Source: Collinsella sp. AM18-10
Lineage (GTDB): Bacteria > Actinomycetota > Coriobacteriia > Coriobacteriales > Coriobacteriaceae
NCBI RefSeq assembly: GCF_003471585.1
Contig: NZ_QRJO01000001.1
Location: 62,001-126,000, forward strand
Direction: 5' to 3'
Length of the DNA stretch: 64,000 nt
The notes under the pieces are model-generated. The model was given only the letters and a program-made list of their open reading frames with translations, ran no database searches and was not told the origin of the DNA. This document shows positions 50,919-60,871 of the stretch, one piece after another (position 1 is the first letter of the stretch; every line of letters starts with the position of its first letter). A program made the translations under genes and the position numbers.

Positions 50919-53249
50919 TTACTTATCCTGTTCGAACGTTTGAGCGGTTGGCGTGGTACGAACCTTAAGCTCTTTGTGCCCAGAGTCCTTCGAAGTCGTG
51001 ACCGTGTACTCGACCTTTATGTCTTGTCCAAGAAGCATGTGGACACCGCCCCATGCAACCTTCAAGCCATCGTGCGTCGCTTCGTTCATCTCGATAGAAC
51101 CGGAGCCCGAAGTCTTAATGTCCGAAATGCTGCCTCCCGCAGGAGCATAGAGATAAAGCCTCAGCACCTCATCATCAATATCCTGGCTAATGCCGTTATG
51201 GCCCTGGAAATAGCCAGGCATCTCGGCCTTCTCCTGGGGGGCCATCGTGTTCTTGAGCGAGGTGGTCACTCGATACGTCGTCGAGCCATCGGCATTTTCA
51301 ACCGAAGAATCGATGGTGACTCGCTTATCGAGGAACCAATCCATCTTTGAATAGCTGTAGTTGTTCACATAGACGCCCAAGATCGGAGCCTCCGACGTAT
51401 CGGTTTGGAGAGCGCCCGATATTCCAAGAGCCTTCGCGGCCTTTTCCTCGTCATCATTTCTCGAATACATGAGGATGCGACCCTCGGAAGCGCCCTTTTC
51501 GATGGCGGCAGCAATCTTAGTAATATCGCTGGAGCCCAGTTCGTCCACGATCTTGTTAAAAGCTGATCCGGCAACCGCCGCAAAAATGGCGTCCTGTTCC
51601 TCTACCGGGTAATTCCAATAAATATCGTGCAGCAGCACCTTTGCGGCGTTGCTTCCATCAACGACGGTGCCGTCAGGAAGCTGTGTGCCGCCTACAACGC
51701 CGAGCATATACTGCAAAAATACCGGATCGACTGCAAATACGCCGTCGATGTCATCTCCGACAATGGCCTTCTGCATATCGCTGGCAAGCTGGGCCGCACG
51801 CGGATAATCGGGCGTCATCGTAACGTCGCCCATCGTGTATCCGAGCGTGTTGAATCCGGTCAGGCCCCATCCGGTCGTGAATAAGTTTGCCTCTTCATCG
51901 GTGATGGGAAGCGGGGTCAAAGGCTCTTTCATCATGTCGACTTTGACAAAATCGCCCAGTTCGAGCTTACCGTCAGTCACCGACATCACGCCGCGAGAAC
52001 CGGGGAAACCGCCGCAGGCGCGGATCTCGACATTGCTCATCGCGAGCACAAGATAATGACGCGTCTGGCCGTTGGCGCCGAGCATCTGGGGAAGGACGGG
52101 GGCGACCTTCTCCGCCGCGTCAACCGCGCCGTTGAGGGTGGCAAAGCCGTCCTTGGCCTTATCGACCAGCTCGGTCACCTGGGAAATATGAGTATCGCCA
52201 ATGCCCTGGATCTTCTCGTTGGCGCTCTTGAACACCTTCGAGCTGCTGGAAAGCGAATCGGCGACCGCCTGCAGCGCGGACACGTTAATCATGCCGTCCT
52301 GAAACAGCTTGCCGGGCGTGGCCTGCGAAAGGTTATCGGCCATGGGAACCAGCGCATTGCTCGAGACATCGGACAGGGCGTCGATCATGGTGCGGGCCGC
52401 ATTGATGTCGTTGCCATACACCGGGATAAACGAAGCCGCCGTCCACAGCGGGCTCGAGGTCTCCGCCTTCATGCTGTCGCAAAGCTCATCAATCTTCTTC
52501 GCGTCGTCAGGCAGCGTCGAAAAATCGCCCGACGTGACCTTGTCCTTAAGGCCACCGACAATCTCGACGGCCTCCTTCGCTTCACTCTTTACGGTCTTTG
52601 CCGAGTTAAGCAGCATAAAGCCGCTTGCGCCAAGCGCAACGAGAAGCACCGCGACTACAGCGGCAATAATGGCGCCGGTGTGACGCTTTTTGCGTTCGCC
52701 CTTGCGATGGCGATGACGGACCAGACCGTCAGAGGTCGAACTCGACGAAGCGTCGCTACCGTAGTTCAAGCCAAAATCGTAATAATCTTCCTTGGAACCC
52801 GAGCCCGCAAACTCGGCACCGCTATCATCCAGGCGGGCGAACGTGCCAGTCTCGGAGGCGCCGGTGTAAATCGTGCCAAGGTTACCCGTAAGCCCCGCGC
52901 CACCGGCAGAGGGAGTATTGTTGGCGGCCTTGCCGGCATTAACGTTGCCGGCGGCATTCGCGGCGTTGGCAGCACCTGCGTTGTTCGCAGGTACCGAAGG
53001 AGCCCCGCTCGGCTGCGACGCGGAGGTTGCACCGCCCGCAAAGACATTCCCTCTTGCACGGCCGGTCTTTTTTGCCTTTTGAGACTGCTCGTACAGAGCG
53101 GTAAACATCGCCGTCTCGCCCGGGGACACGCGCTTACCGGAACCGCCCTGTCCAGCGCCGCCCGGCGTGCCGGCCTTACCAGCCCCGTTCGGACGCGGCG
53201 GAACTGCAGGACGGCCGCTATCGCTGCCCTTAAAGTGATTACCAGCCAT
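50919..53249 (-). CDS. DUF4012 membrane-anchored protein
   Basis: 776 residues from ATG 53249 (GAGGA). The first 205 residues are cytoplasmic, rich in Gly, Ala and Asn with low complexity (GAANAANAAGN). One membrane segment follows (about 208-230, IIAAVVAVLLVALGASGFML), then a large extracellular DUF4012 domain (MSNVEIRACGGFPGSRGVMSV, GWGLTGFNTLGYTMGDVTMTPDYPRAAQLA). The family is linked to cell-surface polysaccharide genes but has no proven activity. Co-transcribed with glmM downstream. Confidence 0.85.
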   Translation of the reverse strand: MAGNHFKGSDSGRPAVPPRPNGAGKAGTPGGAGQGGSGKRVSPGETAMFTALYEQSQKAKKTGRARGNVFAGGATSASQPSGAPSVPANNAGAANAANAAGNVNAGKAANNTPSAGGAGLTGNLGTIYTGASETGTFARLDDSGAEFAGSGSKEDYYDFGLNYGSDASSSSTSDGLVRHRHRKGERKKRHTGAIIAAVVAVLLVALGASGFMLLNSAKTVKSEAKEAVEIVGGLKDKVTSGDFSTLPDDAKKIDELCDSMKAETSSPLWTAASFIPVYGNDINAARTMIDALSDVSSNALVPMADNLSQATPGKLFQDGMINVSALQAVADSLSSSSKVFKSANEKIQGIGDTHISQVTELVDKAKDGFATLNGAVDAAEKVAPVLPQMLGANGQTRHYLVLAMSNVEIRACGGFPGSRGVMSVTDGKLELGDFVKVDMMKEPLTPLPITDEEANLFTTGWGLTGFNTLGYTMGDVTMTPDYPRAAQLASDMQKAIVGDDIDGVFAVDPVFLQYMLGVVGGTQLPDGTVVDGSNAAKVLLHDIYWNYPVEEQDAIFAAVAGSAFNKIVDELGSSDITKIAAAIEKGASEGRILMYSRNDDEEKAAKALGISGALQTDTSEAPILGVYVNNYSYSKMDWFLDKRVTIDSSVENADGSTTYRVTTSLKNTMAPQEKAEMPGYFQGHNGISQDIDDEVLRLYLYAPAGGSISDIKTSGSGSIEMNEATHDGLKVAWGGVHMLLGQDIKVEYTVTTSKDSGHKELKVRTTPTAQTFEQDK

Positions 53250-53398
53250 AAAGAAATCCTCGCAATTGAGTCGCAATGAAAAAGTCCATAACGTTACTAG
53301 TCTATGGCATTTTGAGCATCGACAGCTAAACTCCAGACACGGACATCAATTGGCGAAAATGCGGCACAACACCTTTTCTGTCTTGGCGGCGGCGCCAG

Positions 53399-54421
53399 CT
53401 ACACCGTGAGGAACATCATCACGATGATCATGGCAAAGCCGATAAGGTCGGTCGGCAAAAACACCGTGCCCAGCATAACGGCGCTGGTGATGGTCGCCGA
53501 AACCGGCTCCACAGTTCCGATGAGACTCGCACGCACCGAGCCGATGTCCTTAACGCCCTGCATATAGAGCATGTAAGCAAAAAACGAGCCGATAACCACG
53601 AACACCGCGAGCGCCTCGACGCCGGCAGCGTCGAGCGCCGGTATATGCGCCCAGGGCTGCCCGAAGACGCACGAGACCACGCCCGCCGTGAGCATTGCCG
53701 AGCCCGTGACGATGGGGCTGCCGTATTCGGGCAGGATCTTGGCGGGAATCACCGCCATACACGTGGCGCTGACCGCACACATAAGACCTGCTGCCAGGCC
53801 AAGCGGCGAGATATTCAGGCTGGTGGGGTCGCCGCCGGTGGCGATTAAAAAGGTTCCACCCAGAGCCAGGCCAATGCCGATAACTTCGCGAGTACGCGGC
53901 ATGCGGCGATCGGTCACGCAGGTGTAGCCCATGATGATAACGAGCTGCAGGCACTGGAGCACCGTCGCGGTTCCGGCGTTCGTCAGGCGCACGGCCGAAA
54001 GATAGCAAAACTGGTTGAACAGCAGACCAAAGGCGGTAAAGAGCAGCAGCTGCTTGCGATCGGCGGGTGTGGTCCAGAGCTTAATCAGGCGCTCGCGGTC
54101 GCGCGTAACAACCACGGCCATAAAGAGTAGACCGGCGAGAATCTGACGCACGCTCATAAGCCACAAGGTGTCGACGTGGTAGGTATCGAACAGAAAGCTC
54201 GCGCTGGTGCCCGAGAAGCCCCAAAACGAACCGCCCACCAGCGTAGCCAAGACGCCCGTGATCATCTTGCGCGTCGAAGCGCTGTTCAGGCGGTCGCGCC
54301 ATGCGCGACGGGTGTTGCGGCTGAGCTCGTCGGTTCCCTCCGGAACGACAAAATCGGACGCAGCCGTCATCGGCACCGATGCCTTCGCATTAGCATGTTC
54401 TGCCGAGCGCTCCCGTTTCAT
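53399..54421 (-). CDS. EamA/DMT-superfamily transporter
   Basis: 340 residues from ATG 54421 (GGGGAG). After a 50-residue soluble start come ten hydrophobic segments in two EamA repeats (LLFTAFGLLFNQFCYLSAVRLTNAGTATVLQ in the first, VEALAVFVVIGSFFAYMLYMQGVK in the second). Typical drug/metabolite exporter shape; substrate unknown. Single gene facing the same way as its neighbours. Confidence 0.85.
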   Translation of the reverse strand: MKRERSAEHANAKASVPMTAASDFVVPEGTDELSRNTRRAWRDRLNSASTRKMITGVLATLVGGSFWGFSGTSASFLFDTYHVDTLWLMSVRQILAGLLFMAVVVTRDRERLIKLWTTPADRKQLLLFTAFGLLFNQFCYLSAVRLTNAGTATVLQCLQLVIIMGYTCVTDRRMPRTREVIGIGLALGGTFLIATGGDPTSLNISPLGLAAGLMCAVSATCMAVIPAKILPEYGSPIVTGSAMLTAGVVSCVFGQPWAHIPALDAAGVEALAVFVVIGSFFAYMLYMQGVKDIGSVRASLIGTVEPVSATITSAVMLGTVFLPTDLIGFAMIIVMMFLTV

Positions 54422-54545
54422 TCCACTCCCCAAAAACATATGGCAATAAAGCGTCCAAACTGTAGCACGAATATTGGTATGAAATAGCAGATGATGCGGA
54501 GCATCTGCGAGCGTCCAAATTACAGGGACGAAAGGCACCGAAGAG

Positions 54546-55253
54546 CTATGCCGAGCGGTTGGAATCGTCTGGGGCGCCGGGGTCGGCCTCCGCGCTTCCC
54601 TGGGCATCCTCACCGTCGACCTGCTCCTTGGCGCCGTCCTGGCTCTCCTGCTCGCGGCGGCGCTTTTCGCGAATCTGCTCCACGGCCGCGCGCAAGGCAG
54701 CCTCGTCTTCAGCGCGCGCCACCTCTTGCGTGGTCTTGACCATATGGCGAATTTCGAGCACCAGCAGCACGATCAGCGGCACCACGATAAACGGAAAGAA
54801 CAGCAGCGGATTGGTGAGCAGCGACACCACAACGCCCAGGCCTGCCGAGACAAAGACCACGCGGCCCACCACGTCGGCGGCGGGCACGGGTGCGGCGTCC
54901 TCGACCGGATTGGCGTCACCCTTGGTGTGGTAGACCGGCGAGCCGTCGGACGCGGCCTCCACGGATACGATGCGGTGCGTGTTGAGCGAACCCTCCAGCA
55001 CGTCATCGGACGAATGGAAGGTGATGATATCGCCCACCTGGTAGGCCTGGCTGTTGTCGGTATCGACGACGATAAACGAGTGCACGGGAATCGCCGGCTC
55101 CATCGAGCCGGTCAGCGTACGCATAAAGCCGTAGCCCATGATGGTGGGGATCTCGCCGGCGGGCGTGAACACCGTGCGCAGCAGCACCACAAAGGCGACG
55201 AGGATCACCACGGTCGCTAACACGTTGATCACGCGGAGCACGTGCTTCATCAC
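54546..55253 (-). CDS. sipW: SipW-type signal peptidase I, second copy
   Basis: 235 residues. Membrane segment 8-28, catalytic Ser50 in TGSMEPAI and His93 in NTHRI in place of Lys, the Ser-His arrangement of archaeal/ER-type S26B peptidases such as SipW. Two hydrophobic spans at about 140-175 and a charged C-terminal tail follow. Start overlaps the DUF2357-like gene stop (GTG 55253 or ATG 55250). Last gene of the TasA-like operon; with the other copy it brackets the ATPase and coiled-coil genes. Confidence 0.87.
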   Translation of the reverse strand: MMKHVLRVINVLATVVILVAFVVLLRTVFTPAGEIPTIMGYGFMRTLTGSMEPAIPVHSFIVVDTDNSQAYQVGDIITFHSSDDVLEGSLNTHRIVSVEAASDGSPVYHTKGDANPVEDAAPVPAADVVGRVVFVSAGLGVVVSLLTNPLLFFPFIVVPLIVLLVLEIRHMVKTTQEVARAEDEAALRAAVEQIREKRRREQESQDGAKEQVDGEDAQGSAEADPGAPDDSNRSA

Positions 55254-57496
55254 TTGCCGTCGTCCTTTGCGGAAGGCTCGGGGTCGGCAGCGACCTCGGC
55301 CTCGGTGGCATCCGCCGCAGAAGCGCCATCCTCGTCAGGCGCGGTGGCCACACCCTCGCCAGCCTCGCCGCGCAAGCGAGCCAGCAGATAGCGCGACAGG
55401 CTGTTGCCCTCGGCGCGGCGCTCGGCACGCTCACGGTTGCGCTCGGCCCGCTCCAGCTCTTGCGCCAGCGCGTCCAGGCGCTGCTGCATCTCCGCGCGAG
55501 CAGCTTCGACCTCGCGCTCGCAAGCGGCACGGACGGCGGCGACCTCCTGCTCGATGCGCTCCCCCGCCTCGAGCTCGGCCGCGGCAATGCGTGCATCGGC
55601 GTCGGCACGGGCCTCCTCGGCGGCACGCGTGGCGGTGTCGCGCTCGGCGGCAGCGGCGGCGACCTTTTCGTTGGCATCCACCGCAGCCTGCTCAACGGCA
55701 GAGTCGGCAGCAACGCGGGCAGCATCGATTGCGGCATCGGCGGCCTGCTGGGCGGCGGAGACCTTCGCCTCAGCCGCGGCAACGGTGTCGGCGAGCGCCT
55801 GCTCCGCTGCGGCTGCCGAGGCGTCGGCCGCCTCCTGCGCGGCGCGAGCATCGCGTTCGGCCGTCAGCTGCACTTCCTCGATCTGCAGCTTGGCGGCGTC
55901 CAACTTGGCATGCAGCTCGGCCATCTCCTTGGCAGAGGCCTCGCGCACGGCGGCGAGCTCGGCCGCAGCAGTGTCCTTGGTGGCCTGCAGCTCGGCAGCG
56001 TCGGCCGCCGTCTTGGCGGCCAGGGCCGCAGTAGCATCGCTCTTAACCTGCGCGACCTGCTCGGAAGCCGCCTGCTCGGCGGCAGCAACCTTGGCGTCCG
56101 CGTCGGCGCGGGCGACTGAGACCTCGGCATCGGCCTCGGCGCGCATCCGCTCAAGCTGAGCCGCCGCGGTCTCACGTGCTTCTGCAGCGGCATCCTCGGC
56201 AGCTTTTTTACCGGCCTCGACATCCTCCAGCGAACCTTGCAGCTCCTCAACATCAGCCTCGGCCACCTGAGCGCGCTGCGTCAACGCCAGCTCGCGCGTC
56301 TTTGCCTCGTCCAGTTCGTCGGCCAGGTCGTCGCGCTCGTCGGTCAACGCGTGCGCCTGCACCTTCCAGGATTTCACCTGACCCTGCAGCTCCTCGATCT
56401 GCTCGCGCGCCTCGGCCAGCGCCTGCTCGGCATCGAGCTGGGCCTGCGTGACCTCCTCCACAAACACGCGACGGACCTCGACATCGGGCAAGTCGGGGCT
56501 ATCGACCTGCACCTCCTTGATCTCCTTGATGAACTTGGGCGCAACCGGCGCGTGTTGTACGCTCTCGAGCTCCTGCAGGTTGCGCTCGTCGTCGGTCAGG
56601 CTCTTAAAGACGGTGTAGTTGTTAATGAGGTTGGTGTACATCTGCACCATGTACTCGTCATCGAACGCCAGCGCCTGCTGCTGCACGTCGATGTTGTAGC
56701 CCACCTTGTCGTAGCGCTCCATAAACTGCCACAGTTGGTAGCACTTGCGGTAGTTGGGGTCTTTCATGATGAGGTTGGTGCGCTGGATGGGGCTGCGGAC
56801 CGCGCTGCAGCCGTTCATGATCTGGCAGAATGACGCGCCGCGCAGCGCCATGACCAGACGGCGCACGCGGTCGATGCGCATAAAGACGTCCATGTTGTCG
56901 GCGTCGTTCTCGGCAAAGCTCTGACGGTTTTTGACCGTCATCTCGACGTTGTACTCGATCTCTTCGTACGCATCGTCGATCTTGCTGTGCATCTTAAAGC
57001 GGTTGCGGATCTCGTTGCCCGTCGACCAAAAGATCACGTCGGTGCGCTTGTCCACAAACGTCAGTAGGCGCTGAATCAGGTGGTAGATAAAGCGATTCTC
57101 GTACAGGTCGTAGGTCTCGACGGTATTGACGTTGAGGATGCGCGTGGGATGGACGCCGCCATCGTCGCTCGGCGCCAGGAACTGCGTGTTCTGGCTCAGG
57201 TGACGGACGCTGTCGGCGCTGATCTTTTTGGCGAGCGAGACCGGCACCACCTCTTCCTCGGTGGTGATGAAGCGGCGCGGCTTTTCGATAATGGTGTTGA
57301 TGGCGTCGAGCGAGTCCTCGATCATGCTGATCCACTCCTCGTCCACCACCTTGACGAGCTCCTCGCGCTGCTGCTCGATCGTGGTGCCCGAGGCCTGCGC
57401 CATCTCAAACAGATAGCGAAAGTAGCGGCTGTCCTCCTGGATGGGCTCCATCTGCTCGGAGAAGCTGGTATAGAGGTCCTGAATGGTCTCGGACAT
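55250..57496 (-). CDS. DUF2357-like coiled-coil protein partnered with McrB-like ATPase
   Basis: 748 residues. The first 340 have the order and spacing of DUF2357 (PTRILNVNTVETYDLYENRFIYHL, near 115-140), the part found in partners of McrB-like AAA+ proteins. The C-terminal PD-(D/E)XK nuclease usual for such partners is absent; instead about 390 residues of Ala/Glu-rich coiled coil follow, ending in an acidic tail. No signal peptide. Located between the ATPase gene and the second signal peptidase. I infer a scaffold or adaptor role. Confidence 0.7.
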   Translation of the reverse strand: MSETIQDLYTSFSEQMEPIQEDSRYFRYLFEMAQASGTTIEQQREELVKVVDEEWISMIEDSLDAINTIIEKPRRFITTEEEVVPVSLAKKISADSVRHLSQNTQFLAPSDDGGVHPTRILNVNTVETYDLYENRFIYHLIQRLLTFVDKRTDVIFWSTGNEIRNRFKMHSKIDDAYEEIEYNVEMTVKNRQSFAENDADNMDVFMRIDRVRRLVMALRGASFCQIMNGCSAVRSPIQRTNLIMKDPNYRKCYQLWQFMERYDKVGYNIDVQQQALAFDDEYMVQMYTNLINNYTVFKSLTDDERNLQELESVQHAPVAPKFIKEIKEVQVDSPDLPDVEVRRVFVEEVTQAQLDAEQALAEAREQIEELQGQVKSWKVQAHALTDERDDLADELDEAKTRELALTQRAQVAEADVEELQGSLEDVEAGKKAAEDAAAEARETAAAQLERMRAEADAEVSVARADADAKVAAAEQAASEQVAQVKSDATAALAAKTAADAAELQATKDTAAAELAAVREASAKEMAELHAKLDAAKLQIEEVQLTAERDARAAQEAADASAAAAEQALADTVAAAEAKVSAAQQAADAAIDAARVAADSAVEQAAVDANEKVAAAAAERDTATRAAEEARADADARIAAAELEAGERIEQEVAAVRAACEREVEAARAEMQQRLDALAQELERAERNRERAERRAEGNSLSRYLLARLRGEAGEGVATAPDEDGASAADATEAEVAADPEPSAKDDGK

Positions 57497-57565
57497 GGGT
57501 TACTCCATAGGTTGGATCGATCGGAAAGGGGCGGGGCGACATCACGCCGCCCCGCACTTACGCCA

Positions 57566-59266
57566 TTAGTAGAAATTCTGAATCCGCTGCAGGTACATGA
57601 CGGAATCGGGCAGACCGCCCTCGCCAAAGGTCTTCTCGATATACTCGATCAGGCCCTTCATCTCGTCGCGCACAAAGCTCACGTTCATGGACTCAAACTT
57701 CTTGAGCACCTTGCGGGCGATGATGTAGTCCATGCCGCCCAGCTCGGTGCCGCCGCACGCCACGTACACGGGGATGAAGTCGTACATCTGCTTGATGATA
57801 CGGTTACCAAAGGCCAGCTTAAAGCGGGTCTGCAGGTACTGGTCCAGCTTGTGCATCTTCTGGAGCAGCTCCTCGTCGATCACATACTCGACCTTGGCCT
57901 TTTGGAATAGATACTGCAGGTGGTCGGCCGTCACGTGCACGCGCTCGTGCGGCTCACACTCAAACGCGTCGGCGCGCTCGTTGAGCTCGATGGGGATCGC
58001 ACGGTCGTACACCTTGTCCGTGATGGTAAAGGTGGAGTCGTCGTTGTTGGCCGTGCCGATAAACCACAGGCTGTCGGGAATGGTGAGCTTGCCGTCGTGC
58101 AGACCCCTGGGATCGGCGGCCCACTGGGTGGGCACCAGGTCGAGCACCCACTCGTCGTGGCTGGGCATCTCGAGCACCGACAGGATCTCGGCAAAGTAGT
58201 ACTCCACGCGGGCGAGGTTCATCTCGTCGAGCACGATCATGGACGGGTCCTGGCGAAGGCCCGCCTCATACACGGCGCGGAGGAACTCGGTCTCGTTAAA
58301 GCGCTTGGAAAACTCGTTGAAGTAGCCCAGCACCTCGGTGCGGTCGCGGAAGCTCGGCTGCACCGAAACGATGGTCGCGGGGTTGTCCAAGTAGCGGCTA
58401 AAGCTGTAGGGCAGCGACGTCTTACCGGTACCCGAGATGCCCTCCAGGATCAGCAGCTTGGAGGCGGCCATGCCGGCCACAAAGCGGCGGATGACCTCAG
58501 GCGTGTAGTAGAGCTTCATCTGGCTACAGGCGAACGCGCGGAAGCTGTCGACAAAGTCCTCCAGCGAGATGGCATCGTCGTAGGCCGGCGATTCCCAGTC
58601 GCGGTACTTAAGGTCCACAAGGGACAGCTTGGGGAAGCGGTTGGCCTGGGCGATCTCTTTTTCCTCGGCAAGGGTCTTGGCCTCAACGGTGGCCTTGGCC
58701 ATGGCGGCCGCGGCATCCTTGACGCCCTCGCCATCGAGCGCGAGCGACGCGTTGCCCGACATGACGGCCGTCGCCGCAGCGCCCTCGCCAGCAGCCGCAC
58801 CGGCGCCCGCGGCGGCGCCCACCACGTTGCCCACCGTGGGCAGATGGTCGTCGGCCAGGGCCGAGGCGCCCACGTACGGAATCTGCTTGGTGCCGCCCAT
58901 GGCATTGACCTTGAGCGCCAGCAGCTTGTTCTTCTCGTCCATGAGGTCGAGCACCTGCTTGTTCAGGCGGCCGATCTCGCGATAGAGCGCCTTGTTGGAC
59001 GTGTCGTCGCGATGCAGGCGACGGTTGATGCGGTAGTGGTGGATCAGAATGGCCACGATCAGCACGGGGACTGCGATGAGCATGGCAAACAGAATGACCG
59101 CGCCGATCTTGCCCACCAGGTCAAACGTGGTGAAGTAGGTCATAAAGATGTTGAAGTACTCAACCCAGCCAAACACCAGCAGGTTAAGGATGGAGCTCAC
59201 AACGGCAACGACGTTGTAGACAACCTTTGCCAGCAGCTCCCAGGCAAATCCCAGAAACTCACTCAC
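57566..59266 (-). CDS. Membrane-anchored McrB-like AAA+ ATPase
   Basis: 566 residues starting at GTG 59266, which overlaps the sipW stop by 8 bases. Two N-terminal membrane segments (about 10-35 and 52-76), a coiled region, an Ala-rich linker, then a McrB/dynein-related AAA+ domain: Walker A GISGTGKT 276-283, Walker B MIVLDEMN 343-350, sensor region GTANNDDS. McrB proteins are usually soluble and serve restriction; a membrane-anchored one beside signal peptidases points elsewhere. Confidence 0.85.
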   Translation of the reverse strand: MSEFLGFAWELLAKVVYNVVAVVSSILNLLVFGWVEYFNIFMTYFTTFDLVGKIGAVILFAMLIAVPVLIVAILIHHYRINRRLHRDDTSNKALYREIGRLNKQVLDLMDEKNKLLALKVNAMGGTKQIPYVGASALADDHLPTVGNVVGAAAGAGAAAGEGAAATAVMSGNASLALDGEGVKDAAAAMAKATVEAKTLAEEKEIAQANRFPKLSLVDLKYRDWESPAYDDAISLEDFVDSFRAFACSQMKLYYTPEVIRRFVAGMAASKLLILEGISGTGKTSLPYSFSRYLDNPATIVSVQPSFRDRTEVLGYFNEFSKRFNETEFLRAVYEAGLRQDPSMIVLDEMNLARVEYYFAEILSVLEMPSHDEWVLDLVPTQWAADPRGLHDGKLTIPDSLWFIGTANNDDSTFTITDKVYDRAIPIELNERADAFECEPHERVHVTADHLQYLFQKAKVEYVIDEELLQKMHKLDQYLQTRFKLAFGNRIIKQMYDFIPVYVACGGTELGGMDYIIARKVLKKFESMNVSFVRDEMKGLIEYIEKTFGEGGLPDSVMYLQRIQNFY

Positions 59267-60005
59267 CGTCGGTACCCTCCTGCTTGGTCGCGCTCATCGC
59301 CGCCTCGGCCTCGGCCTTCAGACGACGGGCTTCCTCGAGCTTGGCCTCGGCCTGGGCAAGCTGCTCGGCGGCGTTATCGGCCGTGACGGTAGTGTCACCC
59401 TTGCCCTCGGCGTCCACGATGGCAGCCGCGGCGGCCAGGCGGTCCTCCTCGGCCATAGCGCGCTTAAGGTTCATGCCCACCACGATGAGGTGATACACCT
59501 GGTAGATAAAGAACAGCAGCATGGGCAGCACGATCACAATGAGGAAGCCCATGGAGCTGGACAGGAAGTCCATGACCTTGCCCATCTGCGGCAGCGCGAA
59601 CACGTACTTGCCCACGATATCGCCGTCGCTGATGATGTGCGTATCGGCCACGTCGTTGTTATCGCCCTTGGTGGTAAAGCTGCGCATGCCGTTGACCTCG
59701 TCGATGGCGGCGATGCGGTGCGTGTTGAGCGCGTACTCGTTGTCGATAATGGTGTGGAACGTCACGATGTCGCCCACCTCGAGCTTGGAGGTGTCGCACT
59801 TTTTGATGACGATGAGGTCGCCCTTGTTAAACGTGGGCGCCATGGAGTCGGACTGTACGGCGAGCGGGGTGAAGCCGGCGATGTCCGAGACGCTGCCGTC
59901 CTCGCGCGTGGCGAGCGTGGTAAACGCGTACAGGGCCGCCACCAGGATGATGATCCACATGACGACGCTCAGTGCGATGGATGCGGCCTTTTTAACAGAT
60001 TGCAT
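59259..60005 (-). CDS. sipW: SipW-type signal peptidase I, first copy
   Basis: 248 residues. Membrane segment 10-30, catalytic Ser54 in QSDSMAPTF and His96 in NTHRI (Ser-His type, as in SipW), C-terminal membrane pair about 155-180, then an Ala/Glu-rich tail of 60 residues. It follows the TasA-like genes and most likely cleaves their leaders. Start ATG 60005 with AAGGGA upstream. Confidence 0.9.
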   Translation of the reverse strand: MQSVKKAASIALSVVMWIIILVAALYAFTTLATREDGSVSDIAGFTPLAVQSDSMAPTFNKGDLIVIKKCDTSKLEVGDIVTFHTIIDNEYALNTHRIAAIDEVNGMRSFTTKGDNNDVADTHIISDGDIVGKYVFALPQMGKVMDFLSSSMGFLIVIVLPMLLFFIYQVYHLIVVGMNLKRAMAEEDRLAAAAAIVDAEGKGDTTVTADNAAEQLAQAEAKLEEARRLKAEAEAAMSATKQEGTDGE

Positions 60006-60065
60006 GATGTCCCTTACTACCGTGTCTGACTAGGTCGTGCGCGGCCCGATGGCCGCCGTGCATAT

Positions 60066-60869
60066 CTACTGTTCCTCGATGCCCTCAAAGCGCATCGAAA
60101 CCGAATAGTTAGCTCCCTTTAGCATATTAGTGCAATTTGGGTCCGTTCCCTCGAGCCATATGCGAACGGTTACCGGCTTGTCCGTATCTTTTATTAGGTC
60201 GAACATGTCGCTGGCCGCGTTCGCTACTCCCGAGTCGAGCCCAAAGACGGTGGCCGAACCGGACGAGCCCCCGCCTCCGTTGGGGTTGTAGACCCAGGTG
60301 TGGCCGTCGGCGGTAAAGCTCATGCGCATGGCGCTGGCCATGCCCTGCGTGTCGGAGCTAAATCGCGTGCCGGACGCGCCACCGTCGCCGTCCTGCCCGG
60401 TCAGGCGAACGCGCAGGTCCGTACTGCTCATAAAGTGCAGCGTGAACTCCAGGTAGACACCGGTGGCGGGGTCAGCGGTGGAGCCGTCCTCGAAGGTGAA
60501 GGTCTGGTAGTCGCTCGTGGTGACGGGTTTGAGCTTGGATGCGTCGATGTCCACGCCCTTTTCGCTGGCGATGCGTGCCGAGATCTGGTCGAAGCCCAGG
60601 CTGTGGACGTATTCGTCGAACGTGGCATGCTCGTCCAGGTCAAAGCGCAGCGAACCGTCGGCGTTGGCGTCGATCATGAGCATGCGGGTTTTGGCGCTAT
60701 CGGCGATGGAAAACCAGGCAAAGGTTGCCATAGCTATCGCCACCAGGGCAAACAGTACCAGTACCACGGTGGTGGTGAGCTTGCGGCGCAGGTCGGTGTC
60801 GGCGGGCGCGGCGGCGTTGGGCTTGCCGGTGGCGGGCGTGCAGTTGGCGGCGGGTTGCTTACGCGTCAT
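60066..60869 (-). CDS. TasA-like secreted fibre protein, paralogue 4
   Basis: 267 residues. N-terminal 30 residues are Ala/Pro-rich, then a membrane/leader segment LVALFALVAIAMATFAWFS, fitting SipW-dependent leaders. C-terminal signature WLEGTDPNCTNML..SVSMRF matches the other paralogues. Middle part rich in beta strands with PVTTSDYQTF. It starts 2 bases after paralogue 3. Closest to sipW. Confidence 0.8.
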   Translation of the reverse strand: MTRKQPAANCTPATGKPNAAAPADTDLRRKLTTTVVLVLFALVAIAMATFAWFSIADSAKTRMLMIDANADGSLRFDLDEHATFDEYVHSLGFDQISARIASEKGVDIDASKLKPVTTSDYQTFTFEDGSTADPATGVYLEFTLHFMSSTDLRVRLTGQDGDGGASGTRFSSDTQGMASAMRMSFTADGHTWVYNPNGGGGSSGSATVFGLDSGVANAASDMFDLIKDTDKPVTVRIWLEGTDPNCTNMLKGANYSVSMRFEGIEEQ

Positions 60870-60871
60870 GG

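Noticed and set aside
55250..59266. McrBC-type restriction defence system
   Set aside because: No nuclease motif in the partner, membrane helices on the ATPase and the surrounding secretion genes point away from restriction.
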